This document shows, piece by piece, positions 7,305 to 15,714 of a DNA stretch of 37,849 nt. The DNA comes from Flavobacteriales bacterium UBA6165 (GTDB lineage: Bacteria; Bacteroidota; Bacteroidia; Flavobacteriales_D; Crocinitomicaceae). The stretch's first letter is position 1. The number at the start of each line of letters is the position of its first letter. The stretch spans positions 987 through 38,835 of the forward strand of contig DIUF01000022.1 of assembly GCA_002422285.1 (NCBI GenBank). Reading direction: 5' to 3'. The notes beneath the pieces were generated by a model. That model worked only from the letters and a program-made list of their open reading frames with translations. It did not search any database and had not been told where the DNA came from. Both the position numbers and the translations under genes were made by a program.

Positions 7305-8090
7305 ATGAATATGAAAAACTTCATTATTTTAAGCCTTATGCTTGTGGCTCTCTTGCCGCTATGTTACTCGTGTAATTTCTTTTTAGATGAAGATGAGGGA
7401 ATTAAGAGAACTATGTCTGTTCGTATAGAACCACAACAAAACGCTGACGCATTTGAAATCTGTCAACAAAAGTATAATTTGGAGTTTGTTTCCGTGAGCA
7501 TCGAAATGCGCAAAAGAATTGACGACAATTTTGAAGAGCCCTATTATTGCTCTGGAGCGATTTACATTTGGAAAAACAACAAAAAAATCGACTCCTTGAT
7601 ATATGCCAATTTCGAACCTGTTGGTGGTGATTATGGTCTGAGGGTTCATGAGGAGTTAATCAATGGCTGTTTGATTATCACGAAACACGGCGATTATGAT
7701 GGCGAAACCATTTTTATCAATCCAGAGGGGAAAATTAAAAAATGTATTGGTGGAATTCCGCATTATTCCAAAAACAAAAATTGGGTAATATCTTTCTACG
7801 AATCAGATTTGGGTGGATTTTCAATTTTCGACTTGGGAAATTTTGAAGAGATATTCAGCGAATCCGATAGTGAAAATCATGGAATAGCATTGGCTGAAAA
7901 CGCTAATTTGTTATTTCTTCAAATGCAAAACACCGATGATTTAGTACCTAAATATTTCAGTTTCGATGCTAAAACAAAAGTATTAAGTGAGGCCAACCCC
8001 GAAGATTTTAAAAAAGCTAAAGAACTTAAAAGTATTGAGGATTATATGAATTATGTTGTTTTTTGTGGGTGTAAAGCGCTTGAGCAATAA
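7305..8090 (+). CDS. Putative lipoprotein, unknown function
   Basis: This encodes 262 residues starting MNMKNFIILSLMLVALLPLC; the hydrophobic signal ends in LCYSC, so Cys23 is the probable lipidation site, although the lipobox is atypical. The mature part is acidic with many short beta-strand-like segments (SGAIYIWKNNKKIDSL, GETIFINPEGKIKKCIGG, GGFSIFDLGNFEEIF) that could belong to a beta-propeller-like fold. I recognise no domain. I chose the ATG at 7305 over an upstream TTG at 7272 because it precedes the signal sequence. The next gene is also a lipoprotein but 262 bases away, so a shared transcript is uncertain. The intervening 8091-8352 is AT-rich with nothing I can identify. Confidence 0.72.
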   Translation: MNMKNFIILSLMLVALLPLCYSCNFFLDEDEGIKRTMSVRIEPQQNADAFEICQQKYNLEFVSVSIEMRKRIDDNFEEPYYCSGAIYIWKNNKKIDSLIYANFEPVGGDYGLRVHEELINGCLIITKHGDYDGETIFINPEGKIKKCIGGIPHYSKNKNWVISFYESDLGGFSIFDLGNFEEIFSESDSENHGIALAENANLLFLQMQNTDDLVPKYFSFDAKTKVLSEANPEDFKKAKELKSIEDYMNYVVFCGCKALEQ

Positions 8091-8352
8091 CATATCAACT
8101 CACAAAACCCAAGCATATATTTAAACCATACTTTCTTAAAAGATAAACCCAAAAAATAGTGGGATACTGCAGTTGAAATCTCAATGCGATATTTTTCAAT
8201 ATTTATTCTAATTTTATGTTGTCTGTTTATTTCTGAAATTTATTCTACATTAGCACACTTTTTGGCTGAACTTAATATAACCAATGCTTTTTGAAGTATT
8301 GAGTTTTGCTTCTGAACCAATTTGTTTGATAAATAAACTAAAAAAACAAAAA

Positions 8353-8829
8353 ATGAAAAAATTCAATGTAATGCTGTTGGCATCCCTATTGTTTGGTATT
8401 GCCAGTTTATCGGGTTGTAAAAAAGAAAATCAAATTAACAAAAACCTTTGGAAAGGTGATGGAACCTGGAATATTGATGTTTCAGAATTTAAGTCCACGT
8501 CGACTCACTATGACGAAGACAATTATGAAAATTACGGAACAAATACGGGTACCATTAAATTCAATGAAGATGGAACAGGTATCATGACTCATGCTGGTTC
8601 TACATCCCCAATCACTTATACCAATACTGACAAGCTGTTGACTATAATTTTTGTTGATGTTGATGGAACATTTGACGAGTCTGATAAGTTTGATTTTGAA
8701 ATAGTATGGAAAAAGAATTCCCTAGAGTTGGAATATTTCAAAAGTGTAACATATTCTGATACTCCAAATGGAGTTACTGTTAATGTAACATCTACAACCC
8801 TTTGGAAACTTAAATTAAGTAAAAATTAA
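8353..8829 (+). CDS. Lipocalin-like lipoprotein
   Basis: This encodes 158 residues. The signal MKKFNVMLLASLLFGIASLSGC has a textbook lipobox (LSGC, Cys22), supporting the ATG at 8353 rather than the open frame back to 8284. The mature protein begins WKGDGTWNIDVSEF and continues with alternating strand-like blocks (GTIKFNEDGTGIM, SPITYTNTDKLLTIIF, FEIVWKKNSLELEYF) ending TTLWKLKLSKN. This GxW start and antiparallel-strand pattern is the style of Bacteroidota lipocalin-like lipoproteins; the ligand is unknown. A strong terminator follows 25 bases after the stop, so it ends its transcript. Confidence 0.72.
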   Translation: MKKFNVMLLASLLFGIASLSGCKKENQINKNLWKGDGTWNIDVSEFKSTSTHYDEDNYENYGTNTGTIKFNEDGTGIMTHAGSTSPITYTNTDKLLTIIFVDVDGTFDESDKFDFEIVWKKNSLELEYFKSVTYSDTPNGVTVNVTSTTLWKLKLSKN

Positions 8830-8854
8830 ATAACTCGTAATCTAAGTTTCTTAT

Positions 8855-8890
8855 AATCACTAAACAGCACATGTTTAGTGATTTTTTTTT
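8855..8890 (+). terminator. Rho-independent terminator after lipocalin-like gene
   Basis: AATCACTAAACA (8855-8866) pairs perfectly with TGTTTAGTGATT (8872-8883) around a 5-base loop, followed by a T run to 8890. This is a clear plus-strand intrinsic terminator 25 bases after the stop at 8829. Confidence 0.9.
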
Positions 8891-8994
8891 GCATAATGCT
8901 CAGGTTTTATCTTGTTCCGTGTGAAGCAAAACAATTCTAGAAATTGATTTGATTTAAAAAAGCAATGAAGTTATCCCAAATCGAAAAGAGTTTA

Positions 8995-10785
8995 TCAATT
9001 CACAAAATCCCAGCTCAAGCCCATTCGGATAAAAAACGGACGAAAAGCGATTCCTTCCACCATGGATGTGCGGGTTTCGAATAAAGTGTTGATCCGATTC
9101 ACAGAAACAAAAAAGCGAAATCGATCCATTTGTAAATTCACGAAGGCGTTTAGCATCATGTTGGTGGATGGCAACAATGGATTGGCAGTGTTTTGCGCAA
9201 AAACACCCAATTCGGGTTGGTAAGCAAAAACTTGGTAGCCATCAAAATAGTGGAAATCAACACCCGTGGCTACTTTCAAACGCTGGGCCTTGAACAAAGC
9301 GCCATCAAGGAAAAGTCGCGTGTTCAAATGATAATCAGGTGCACCCAAGAGTTGTTTTTCGCCAGTGAAATATCGTGCACTCCCCTGCCAAACCAATTTT
9401 TTCCATTGCACATTCCAAGATAAACTGGGCGATAGAAACTGTTGCTGACCATCAAAATTCCAAGCTGCGTTTTGCAAATAATAGAGATTCGTGACATTCA
9501 TATACGCCACGCCTGCCTGAATTTTTTGTTTCTTGCCGTAGCCAATTTGTCCCTCGAGTTTGAAACGCGTTGAAGGATTGATGGATTGATTCGAATAATC
9601 GTATTCCAAAGCATTTCCGCGGTACAAGAGTTGGAAAAACTCAGGGAAAGTTCTGTCGAATAGCATGTTACCACCAACATTCAACTTTTCAGTAATCCCA
9701 TAATTGATTCTTGCAAAATTCTGGAATTCACCCGGCGTTCCTAAAAGAAAATAGCGCACTTTGGCATCCAAATCGAAGCGATTTTTATTGAATTTTAAGG
9801 CGCCCACCAAATAACCATCCAAACGTTCGGCGCGTTTCCCAAAATTGTAATATTGGAAAAAATCAAAAACAAATCCGCCATAAATCTGCATCCCTAAAGC
9901 CTTGAATTGAAGACCATTCTCCAATAATACATGAGGCTCCTCCCATGAATCACGTGTTTTCATGGAGTCGATTAACCAATTTGGATAGTTCTGGCCAATC
10001 AAAGAATCCTGAAATCGGCGTTGAAATGTATGAAAACCTGGTTGGAGGACATATTTCAATGATTTGGTAGAATCGTCGAGTAAGGCATATTCAGTTCGCC
10101 ACGAGACCTGAGCGCGTCGTGTCCTAACGGATGCATTTGCGCGATTTGCTTGAACTTGAACCAACAAAGCATTGTTATTCAACAAGTTTGTGCTGTCCAA
10201 TCCAAAATTCTCGAGATAATTATCAAAGCCAAAATACGCTTCTAAAAACGAATTGATTTTGCCCTTGTGATAATGCAAATTCAAGGAGATATCATTGCTC
10301 AAAACCTCAGAACGGCGCATCAAAAAGCCAGCACTTGGTCGATCGCTAACGGCTCGATGCAAACGAAAAGAAAGATTAAAATGCTTGCCAACATTCTGGG
10401 AATATCTCAAATCCAGCACTTGTTCACCTCCTCCACCAAAGGAATAATAAAATCCAGCATAAGGCAAAGCTGTGTAGTGATAATTGGCGCGATAAACAGG
10501 TCGTTCATCGACGAAAAAGTAGCGATAGGTACCGAAATTATTCAAGCTCTGAAAATAAGGCAAGACTCCTCTACCATTGTTGAAATAACTTGGAAATTGA
10601 CCGTAATACGCCACATCCAAGGAGTCAATGTGCTTGGTTCCGCTGCGGTGTTCGAAGAATAAAGTGTCAATTTCCGGGGTGAATGTTGCGCGATTCACAA
10701 AATCGAATTGGGAGAACGCGGGAAAAGCGAAAAGAAAAACAAAAAAAACACTTTTCAGTTTGTGGAACAAAAGAGACTTTATCAT
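8995..10785 (-). CDS. Putative outer-membrane porin (Porin_10-like)
   Basis: This encodes about 596 residues. MIKSLLFHKLKSVFFVFLFAFPAFSQ is a Sec signal peptide with likely cleavage after AFS, which fixes the start at 10785; the frame runs on upstream to 10971 only through a palindromic intergenic repeat. The mature protein has many alternating amphipathic strands with aromatic girdle residues (RYFFVDERPVYRANYHY, SFGGGGEQVLDLRYSQN, LDAKVRYFLLGTPGEFQNF) and ends in a strand closing on FIRMGLSWDFVN, which fits an outer-membrane beta-barrel. Length and style agree with the Bacteroidota putative porin family (Porin_10). No plug or TonB box is seen, so passive uptake is more likely than TonB-dependent transport. 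Substrate unknown. Confidence 0.78.
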   Translation of the reverse strand: MIKSLLFHKLKSVFFVFLFAFPAFSQFDFVNRATFTPEIDTLFFEHRSGTKHIDSLDVAYYGQFPSYFNNGRGVLPYFQSLNNFGTYRYFFVDERPVYRANYHYTALPYAGFYYSFGGGGEQVLDLRYSQNVGKHFNLSFRLHRAVSDRPSAGFLMRRSEVLSNDISLNLHYHKGKINSFLEAYFGFDNYLENFGLDSTNLLNNNALLVQVQANRANASVRTRRAQVSWRTEYALLDDSTKSLKYVLQPGFHTFQRRFQDSLIGQNYPNWLIDSMKTRDSWEEPHVLLENGLQFKALGMQIYGGFVFDFFQYYNFGKRAERLDGYLVGALKFNKNRFDLDAKVRYFLLGTPGEFQNFARINYGITEKLNVGGNMLFDRTFPEFFQLLYRGNALEYDYSNQSINPSTRFKLEGQIGYGKKQKIQAGVAYMNVTNLYYLQNAAWNFDGQQQFLSPSLSWNVQWKKLVWQGSARYFTGEKQLLGAPDYHLNTRLFLDGALFKAQRLKVATGVDFHYFDGYQVFAYQPELGVFAQNTANPLLPSTNMMLNAFVNLQMDRFRFFVSVNRINTLFETRTSMVEGIAFRPFFIRMGLSWDFVN

Positions 10786-10830
10786 TTGCGGAACAGAGAA
10801 CAAACTAAACCCATGTAAATCATCTCGCTT

Positions 10831-10960
10831 GAGATTTCTCCCCTTCGGATCGAAATGACACCGCACGAGGTTTAGAGAGAGAAAAAAGTGCGGCTTCGCC
10901 GCACTTTTTTCTCCACCACGCACAGGAGCAAATGTCATTTCGAACGGAGTGAGAAATCTC
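10831..10960. repeat. 130-base palindromic intergenic element with internal hairpin
   Basis: The outer arms are GAGATTTCTC...TCGAAATGACA (10831-10860) and TGTCATTTCGAACGGAGTGA plus GAAATCTC (10933-10960); they are reverse complements apart from a few bases in the middle. Between them lies a perfect 14-base-pair hairpin, GAAAAAAGTGCGGC (10881-10894) with GCCGCACTTTTTTC (10898-10911) and a 3-base loop. The layout is that of a non-autonomous palindromic repeat. It fills most of the 239 bases between folD and the porin gene. Confidence 0.75.
10881..10911 (-). terminator. Hairpin with T tract, likely terminator of folD
   Basis: The perfect GC-rich stem inside the palindromic element is flanked by A6 on one side and T6 on the other, so it can work as an intrinsic terminator on either strand. 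On the minus strand it lies about 115 bases past the folD stop and before the porin gene, where a terminator is expected. It may be recruited from the repeat. Confidence 0.55.
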
Positions 10961-11024
10961 GTCTTAGCCATATTACAAGTTAATCAATTAAATTTGATTT
11001 TTTTAAAAACTTCATTTGTATTCT

Positions 11025-11903
11025 CTATTTCCCATTCAGCTCAAGCGCTCGGAAAGTATTCAACATCAAAGAAACAATGGTCATGGGACCTACACCGCCA
11101 GGCACAGGAGTCATAGCTGAGGCCAATGGAGAAACATCATCAAAATCTACATCTCCACAAAGTCGCCAGCCGCGTTCACGAGAGGGGTCGTCGATGCGTG
11201 TTGTACCGACATCGATAACAACAGCACCGGGCTTCACCATATCTTTGGTTATAAAACCGGGCTTACCCAAAGCGGCAACCAAAATATCTGCTGATGCGCA
11301 CAGTTCCTCAAGATTTTGCGTTCGAGAATGCGCCAAAGTCACCGTACAATTTCCAGGATTCGTGTTTCTGCTCAACATGATACTTAATGGTGTGCCCACG
11401 ATATTACTTCGACCAACGATAACACAGTGTTTTCCAGAAGTTTCGATGTTATTTCGTTTCAACAATTCCATGATTCCAGCAGGCGTTGCAGGTAAAAAAC
11501 CCGGCAAACCGAGCACCATATTCCCAAGATTTATCGGATGAAAACCATCAACATCTTTCATCGGGTCGATGGCGCGTGTAATTTTTAGTTCATCGATGTG
11601 TTTGGGCAAAGGCAATTGCACGATAAAACCGTCAATTTCTGGGTTGTTGTTCAAATCATAAACCACCTGCAACAATTCTTCTTCGGAAATGGATTCATCG
11701 TATCTCAAAAGCGAACTGCCATAACCAATTTCTTCACAAGCTTTCACTTTTGCGCCAACATAGGTCAGTGAACCGCCGTCGTTGCCAACCAAAACTGCTG
11801 CCAGATGTGGAATTTTTAGTCCTTTGGATTTTCGTTCAGCTACTTTTTGTGAGAGTTCTAGCCTGATTTCTTCTGCAGTTTTTTTACCGTTGAGCAACAA
11901 CAT
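11025..11903 (-). CDS. folD: Bifunctional methylenetetrahydrofolate dehydrogenase / cyclohydrolase
   Basis: This encodes 292 residues, the normal length of FolD, which interconverts 5,10-methylene-, methenyl- and 10-formyl-tetrahydrofolate using NADP in the cytosol. Visible motifs are YVGAKVKACEEIGY (with the conserved Lys), GFIVQLPLPKHID, KDVDGFHPINLG, PATPAGIMELL, the Rossmann signature VGRSNIVGTPLSIML, and the C-terminal PVPGGVGPMTI. The frame extends to a non-ATG codon at 11948, but the ATG at 11903 (MLLLNGKKTAEEIR) is the family start and a full consensus promoter (11919-11948) occupies the extension. It is monocistronic and divergent from xseA. It supplies one-carbon units for purines, linking functionally to purS and gcvT in this window. 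Confidence 0.97.
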   Translation of the reverse strand: MLLLNGKKTAEEIRLELSQKVAERKSKGLKIPHLAAVLVGNDGGSLTYVGAKVKACEEIGYGSSLLRYDESISEEELLQVVYDLNNNPEIDGFIVQLPLPKHIDELKITRAIDPMKDVDGFHPINLGNMVLGLPGFLPATPAGIMELLKRNNIETSGKHCVIVGRSNIVGTPLSIMLSRNTNPGNCTVTLAHSRTQNLEELCASADILVAALGKPGFITKDMVKPGAVVIDVGTTRIDDPSRERGWRLCGDVDFDDVSPLASAMTPVPGGVGPMTIVSLMLNTFRALELNGK

Positions 11904-11918
11904 AAATTGAAATTTTGA

Positions 11919-11948
11919 CAAAGATAGGAAGATAAAGACGAAAATCAA
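11919..11948 (-). promoter_or_regulatory. Consensus Bacteroidota promoter of folD
   Basis: On the minus strand TTG (11946-11948) is followed by exactly 19 bases and then TATCTTTG (11919-11926), a perfect match to the TTG-N19-TAnnTTTG promoter of Bacteroidota. The -7 element ends 15 bases before the folD ATG, giving a leader of roughly ten bases. Confidence 0.78.
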
Positions 11949-11977
11949 CGATGATTAAAAACTTGTCATAATTTGAT

Positions 11978-11985
11978 TATTTTTG
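11978..11985 (+). promoter_or_regulatory. -7 promoter element for xseAB
   Basis: TATTTTTG matches TAnnTTTG exactly and ends only 4 bases before the xseA ATG. Initiation a few bases downstream would leave almost no 5' leader. No TTG is at the right -33 spacing (the nearest, at 11963, is 12 bases upstream). Confidence 0.42.
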
Positions 11986-11989
11986 TGGC

Positions 11990-13384
11990 ATGCAAGATGA
12001 GCGCAAAATATTTTCATTGACCCAACTCACAACGTCCTTGGAGAATTTCATCATGCAAAATTTTGGCTCAAAATCCTATTGGGTTGCCGCTGAAATCACA
12101 AAAATCAACCACAAAGGTGGACATGTTTATTTGGAGTTGGCGGATAGCGAAAGCGGACAATTGCTTTCTCAATTCAATGCTCATTTTTGGTACAGCAATT
12201 ATCAGAAATCTGTTCAACAATATGGCTCTGAAGTTGCGGAAATCATGCAAACTGGTAACAAGGTACTTTTTTCTGTTCGCATAGATTACCACAAAATATT
12301 CGGTTTAAAATTGAATATTTTGGAAATCGATCCGAGTTATTCCTACGGGGAAATGGAACGACAAAAGCAACGCACCATTGAAAAGCTGAAATCCGAAGGC
12401 ATCTACTTCAAACAAAAGAGCCTGGTTATCAAACAAATAAGTAGAAGAATTGCATTGATTTCATCGCCAGACACTTCAGGCTACCGCGACTTCATGAACG
12501 AGCTTTTCGAAAATAATCTTTATAAGAATTTCAAAGTCAAAGTTTTTCCTTCATCTGTGCAGGGCAACGAAGCCAAACATGAGCTCATCAAACAAATTAT
12601 AGAAGCACAGCAATATGATGTTGATGCCATTGTAATCATCCGCGGCGGAGGAAGCAAAACAGATTTGAATATTTTCAATGACTTCGACTTGTGCAAAACA
12701 ATCGCACTCTGCCCCATTCCTGTTGTATGTGGCATTGGTCATGAAACAGATGATGTTGTGGCCGCACATGTGAGTCGTTTGGATTGCATCACACCTACTG
12801 CTGCTGCGAAACATTTTTACATACAAATCAGTAGTTTTCTGAGTGAGTTGCGTAGTACTTTCGACCAATTGATGCAAAAATCTTTGATTCTTCTACAAAG
12901 TCATCATTTGGAATTCTACGACTTACATAAACGCTTGGGATTCTGGAGTAAAGAACTACTTCAAACGCAGAAATACGAGCTTGATGAATTGACCCAACAC
13001 ATGCACCGGGTTGTTCACTTCAATGTCATCAACAAGTACCAAGATTTAGAAATGGTATTGGCACAAATTCAAAACCACGTGATTTCAAAAATTGAGCTGG
13101 AAAACAAAGTGATTTTACCTGCTTTATTAGAACGTATCAGCACATCTGTTGGCTACAAAATACAACAAGAGCAGTTGGAAGTAAGTCAATTGAACACGCT
13201 TTTGGAAGTCTTAAATCCGATGCAGTTATTGAAAAAGGGATACACTTTAAGCAGCGTCAACAACACGGATATTTTTCTTATGAATCAAATTGCAACAGGC
13301 GAGAAAATGACTACGATGAGTGCCAAACACATCATTACCAGTATTATTGAAAACGTAAAACCTATTCAACATGAGCAAGAATAA
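11990..13384 (+). CDS. xseA: Exodeoxyribonuclease VII large subunit
   Basis: This encodes 464 residues, normal for XseA. Exonuclease VII degrades single-stranded DNA in both directions to acid-soluble oligonucleotides in the cytosol and needs several small subunits per large subunit. The N-terminal OB-fold is visible (SYWVAAEITKINHKGGHVYLEL), then the catalytic domain with RIALISSPDTSGYRDFMNEL, VDAIVIIRGGGSKTDLNIFND (start of the GGG motif near residue 218), PVVCGIGHETDDVVAA and TPTAAAKHF. A long coiled coil (about 280-400) that binds XseB follows, ending with LLKKGYTLSSV. The 3' end overlaps xseB by 14 bases, so both are coupled. The start MQDERKIFSLTQL agrees with the family. Confidence 0.97.
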   Translation: MQDERKIFSLTQLTTSLENFIMQNFGSKSYWVAAEITKINHKGGHVYLELADSESGQLLSQFNAHFWYSNYQKSVQQYGSEVAEIMQTGNKVLFSVRIDYHKIFGLKLNILEIDPSYSYGEMERQKQRTIEKLKSEGIYFKQKSLVIKQISRRIALISSPDTSGYRDFMNELFENNLYKNFKVKVFPSSVQGNEAKHELIKQIIEAQQYDVDAIVIIRGGGSKTDLNIFNDFDLCKTIALCPIPVVCGIGHETDDVVAAHVSRLDCITPTAAAKHFYIQISSFLSELRSTFDQLMQKSLILLQSHHLEFYDLHKRLGFWSKELLQTQKYELDELTQHMHRVVHFNVINKYQDLEMVLAQIQNHVISKIELENKVILPALLERISTSVGYKIQQEQLEVSQLNTLLEVLNPMQLLKKGYTLSSVNNTDIFLMNQIATGEKMTTMSAKHIITSIIENVKPIQHEQE

Positions 13385-13589
13385 AGATTTAACCTATGAA
13401 GACGCTCTAGGTCAATTGCAAAAAATTGTCAAGGACTTGGAAAACAGAGACATCAAAATTGATGATTTGGCGAGTAAAGTTAGTCAAGCAAAAAGTTTAG
13501 TCGATTTCTGTCGTGAAAAATTGAGTCAAACGGAAGATGAAATCAACAAAATCATCCGACCAGCGAGCAATGACGAAATATTTGAATAA
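13371..13589 (+). CDS. xseB: Exodeoxyribonuclease VII small subunit
   Basis: This encodes 72 residues, the usual XseB size. The sequence begins MSKNKDLTYEDALGQLQKIV and contains DLENRDIKIDDLASKVSQAK, the conserved two-helix hairpin (LExxxxxLdxL...a) that packs along the XseA coiled coil. It overlaps the end of xseA by 14 bases in another frame, the standard arrangement for stoichiometric production of both subunits. No clear intrinsic terminator follows; the convergent gene ends 45 bases away. Confidence 0.94.
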   Translation: MSKNKDLTYEDALGQLQKIVKDLENRDIKIDDLASKVSQAKSLVDFCREKLSQTEDEINKIIRPASNDEIFE

Positions 13590-13634
13590 AAAAAGACTAC
13601 CTGATTTCTAGTAGATGCATGTACTTGAATTAAG

Positions 13635-15179
13635 CTAATGTTCTGAAGACACCAAATACAAATAAATGGCATCATTTCTATTGATTGGGTTGATCCATTG
13701 TATCAATTTATCTTGCCAACTGGGTTGAAAACTGCTCAACATGACCATTGACCCCAGATAAGTTTCAGCGATTTCTACTCGTTTATTCAGATTTTCTGAA
13801 CCGTGAAAAAATATCAATCTTGGACTGCTTGCTATATATTGATTTGCTTCCCAATCTTGAACATTCATAATCTGTCTAAATTCGAAATCCCACTTCCTTG
13901 CATAATGCATAGGAAGCAAGGGAATGTAACCATCATTTATGTTCTCTTGATAGGCTCCATTAAAACTATTTTCAGTGTAGAGAAAAAATGCTGCTTCTAC
14001 GCGGGCTTTTTTACCGTAATAACTGGTTGCAAAAATCAACAATAATAAATTCAAACTCCACGACAACTGTTTTATTCCATTCCATAATCTTGATTTGGCT
14101 TTCCAGAATTTACTCGATAGTTTGAAATCATTCCAACCGATAATTCCAAGAATAAGCACCACATGCATTATTGGGAAAATAAAACGTTCTTGTAGATTTA
14201 TATAGGCCATATGAAAAAGCAGAAAAGCAAATGCAGGAGCAAAAAGCCAGAAATTTTTACGCCATTGCGTGAAGAATCCAAAAAACCAAAAAACACCTAA
14301 AACGGGTACAGTAACAAATGCAAGGACAAGCCAATAATTTAAGCCAAAAAAACTGGCATTTGCCTGAGCGTAATCATATCGAGCGTCGCCTGAATTATAG
14401 GTGAAGTATTCAATCATTTCAGCGAATGGATAACCCCAAATAAGATAATCTAATACACCTTGTAGAAGTCCAAAGCCCAAAACAAAACCCAACAACATAG
14501 ACAAAGCCAAATCTCTGCGTTTTTGGAAAAGCAAAATCAATCCCAAGACACCGAAAAAAACAAAAAGCTGATAGCGTATTGAAATAGCCAAAGAAATATA
14601 AATTCCTGCAATAATTCCGTATTTTATGGGGGCCTGTGACATTCCTTTGTGAACTTGAATTAGCGATAAAATCATAAAAGGAATACATGCGATTTCGACA
14701 AGATTGCGTACTGACAAAAAAGCCATAGCCCAACCAACTGCCGAAACCCAAGCAATCAATCTAGCATTCTTGTCACAAGTCAAACGTTTTGATAAAACAA
14801 ATACCAACCATACCAACCACACGCCCAAAAGTGCATGCAAAAAACGAATAACCAACATCTGGATTTTTGGATTCTCTAAACCAAAATAGTTCATGGTTTC
14901 AAATAGTAGGTAATGTAATCCCGGATACACCAAACTATGTCCTTCAGGGCGCAACTCTGCTTTAATCCCTTTGTCAACCAAATCCTGTTGGGCAGCAGGC
15001 AACCAATTATTATAATCATATCCATTTGACCAAGATGATGAACTTTCAATAACCAAAAAATGGTCATCGTGCATAGCATAGCCTTGAGAAAGAAGTGCAG
15101 CAAAAACGCGCAACAAAATAGTAACAAAGAGTATAATTGTTATTGGTTGATTATCGTATAATGTCTTTAACTGTTTCAT
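13635..15179 (-). CDS. Multi-spanning glycosyltransferase, GT22/Alg9-like
   Basis: This encodes 514 residues with about ten membrane segments, the build of GT-C enzymes that use polyprenyl-phosphate sugars. After the first helix there is a loop with the acidic motif HDDHFLVIESSS, equivalent to the HPDE-type catalytic motif, and PEGHSLVYPGLHYLLFE. Before a late helix the sequence NLQERFIFP matches the (H)xEERF(L/I)FP signature of the GT22 (ALG9/PIG-B mannosyltransferase) family. It therefore probably transfers a sugar to a lipid-linked glycan or surface polymer on the periplasmic face. Donor and acceptor are not determined, and GT39/ArnT-like membership is the main alternative. No glycan genes flank it. 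Its -7 element lies 8 bases before the ATG. Confidence 0.75.
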   Translation of the reverse strand: MKQLKTLYDNQPITIILFVTILLRVFAALLSQGYAMHDDHFLVIESSSSWSNGYDYNNWLPAAQQDLVDKGIKAELRPEGHSLVYPGLHYLLFETMNYFGLENPKIQMLVIRFLHALLGVWLVWLVFVLSKRLTCDKNARLIAWVSAVGWAMAFLSVRNLVEIACIPFMILSLIQVHKGMSQAPIKYGIIAGIYISLAISIRYQLFVFFGVLGLILLFQKRRDLALSMLLGFVLGFGLLQGVLDYLIWGYPFAEMIEYFTYNSGDARYDYAQANASFFGLNYWLVLAFVTVPVLGVFWFFGFFTQWRKNFWLFAPAFAFLLFHMAYINLQERFIFPIMHVVLILGIIGWNDFKLSSKFWKAKSRLWNGIKQLSWSLNLLLLIFATSYYGKKARVEAAFFLYTENSFNGAYQENINDGYIPLLPMHYARKWDFEFRQIMNVQDWEANQYIASSPRLIFFHGSENLNKRVEIAETYLGSMVMLSSFQPSWQDKLIQWINPINRNDAIYLYLVSSEH

Positions 15180-15186
15180 GAGCGGA

Positions 15187-15194
15187 CAAAACTA
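15187..15194 (-). promoter_or_regulatory. -7 promoter element for GT22-like gene
   Basis: The minus strand reads TAGTTTTG, an exact TAnnTTTG match, ending 7 bases before the ATG at 15179. The transcript would have a leader of only a few bases or none. No -33 TTG at the expected distance. Confidence 0.42.
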
Positions 15195-15305
15195 ATGATT
15201 ATTAGGTCTTGCGCTATTTTGAAATTTCCAATTCATAGAAGTCCATAAATTTTCAATTCACAAGAATTAACAAATCTTGGCCCCGATGTGGTTAACCTTT
15301 ATAAA

Positions 15306-15674
15306 ATGGCAACTAACTTTAGCTCAAAAATGACACGAAAAACTTTTACAATTGGGGCAGTAATGTGTTTCACATTCTTTATTTGGTCCTTCACATCTAA
15401 ATCGGAATCAGACGGAGGTATAGTAACAGTTTATCTAAAAGCTGATTTCGGATTAAATGCACACAACACCCAAATCATCCGGGTTGTATATCCTGAAGGT
15501 TATGTTGAAGAGCAGGAAATTTCTCGACGTCTAGGCGAAAACACACGCAATCAGGACATAGCCATTAATACAAAACTCAATGAGTTATACAAAAGAGGAT
15601 ATAAACTTGTCGGGCAATCGGAATCAAGCGATGAAGGAAGTAACAAACATTTTACCTTCACCTTACAAAAGTGA
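15306..15674 (+). CDS. Small exported or membrane-anchored protein, unknown function
   Basis: This encodes 122 residues from the ATG at 15306 (MATNFSSKMTRKTFTIGAVM); a GTG at 15288 and an ATG at 15330 are alternatives. Basic residues precede a hydrophobic segment (FTIGAVMCFTFFIWSF), which could be a signal peptide or anchor. The remainder, IVTVYLKADFGLNAHNTQIIRVVYPEG to FTFTLQK, has strand-helix-strand character with a stretch like ELYKRGYKLVGQSESSDEG. I recognise no family, though short exported proteins ending with a 'rGYklv' strand occur in Bacteroidota. It stands alone between divergent and convergent neighbours. Confidence 0.65.
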   Translation: MATNFSSKMTRKTFTIGAVMCFTFFIWSFTSKSESDGGIVTVYLKADFGLNAHNTQIIRVVYPEGYVEEQEISRRLGENTRNQDIAINTKLNELYKRGYKLVGQSESSDEGSNKHFTFTLQK

Positions 15675-15714
15675 TGCATTACCGAACGAAATTCTCTATA
15701 GGATTGTAGAGTAA

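Noticed and set aside
10786..10971. Longer N-terminus for the porin
   Set aside because: The extension is translated from the palindromic intergenic element and precedes a clear signal peptide beginning at 10785.
11904..11948. Longer N-terminus for FolD
   Set aside because: It starts at a non-ATG codon and overlaps a perfect consensus promoter; the family start is MLLLNGKK at 11903.
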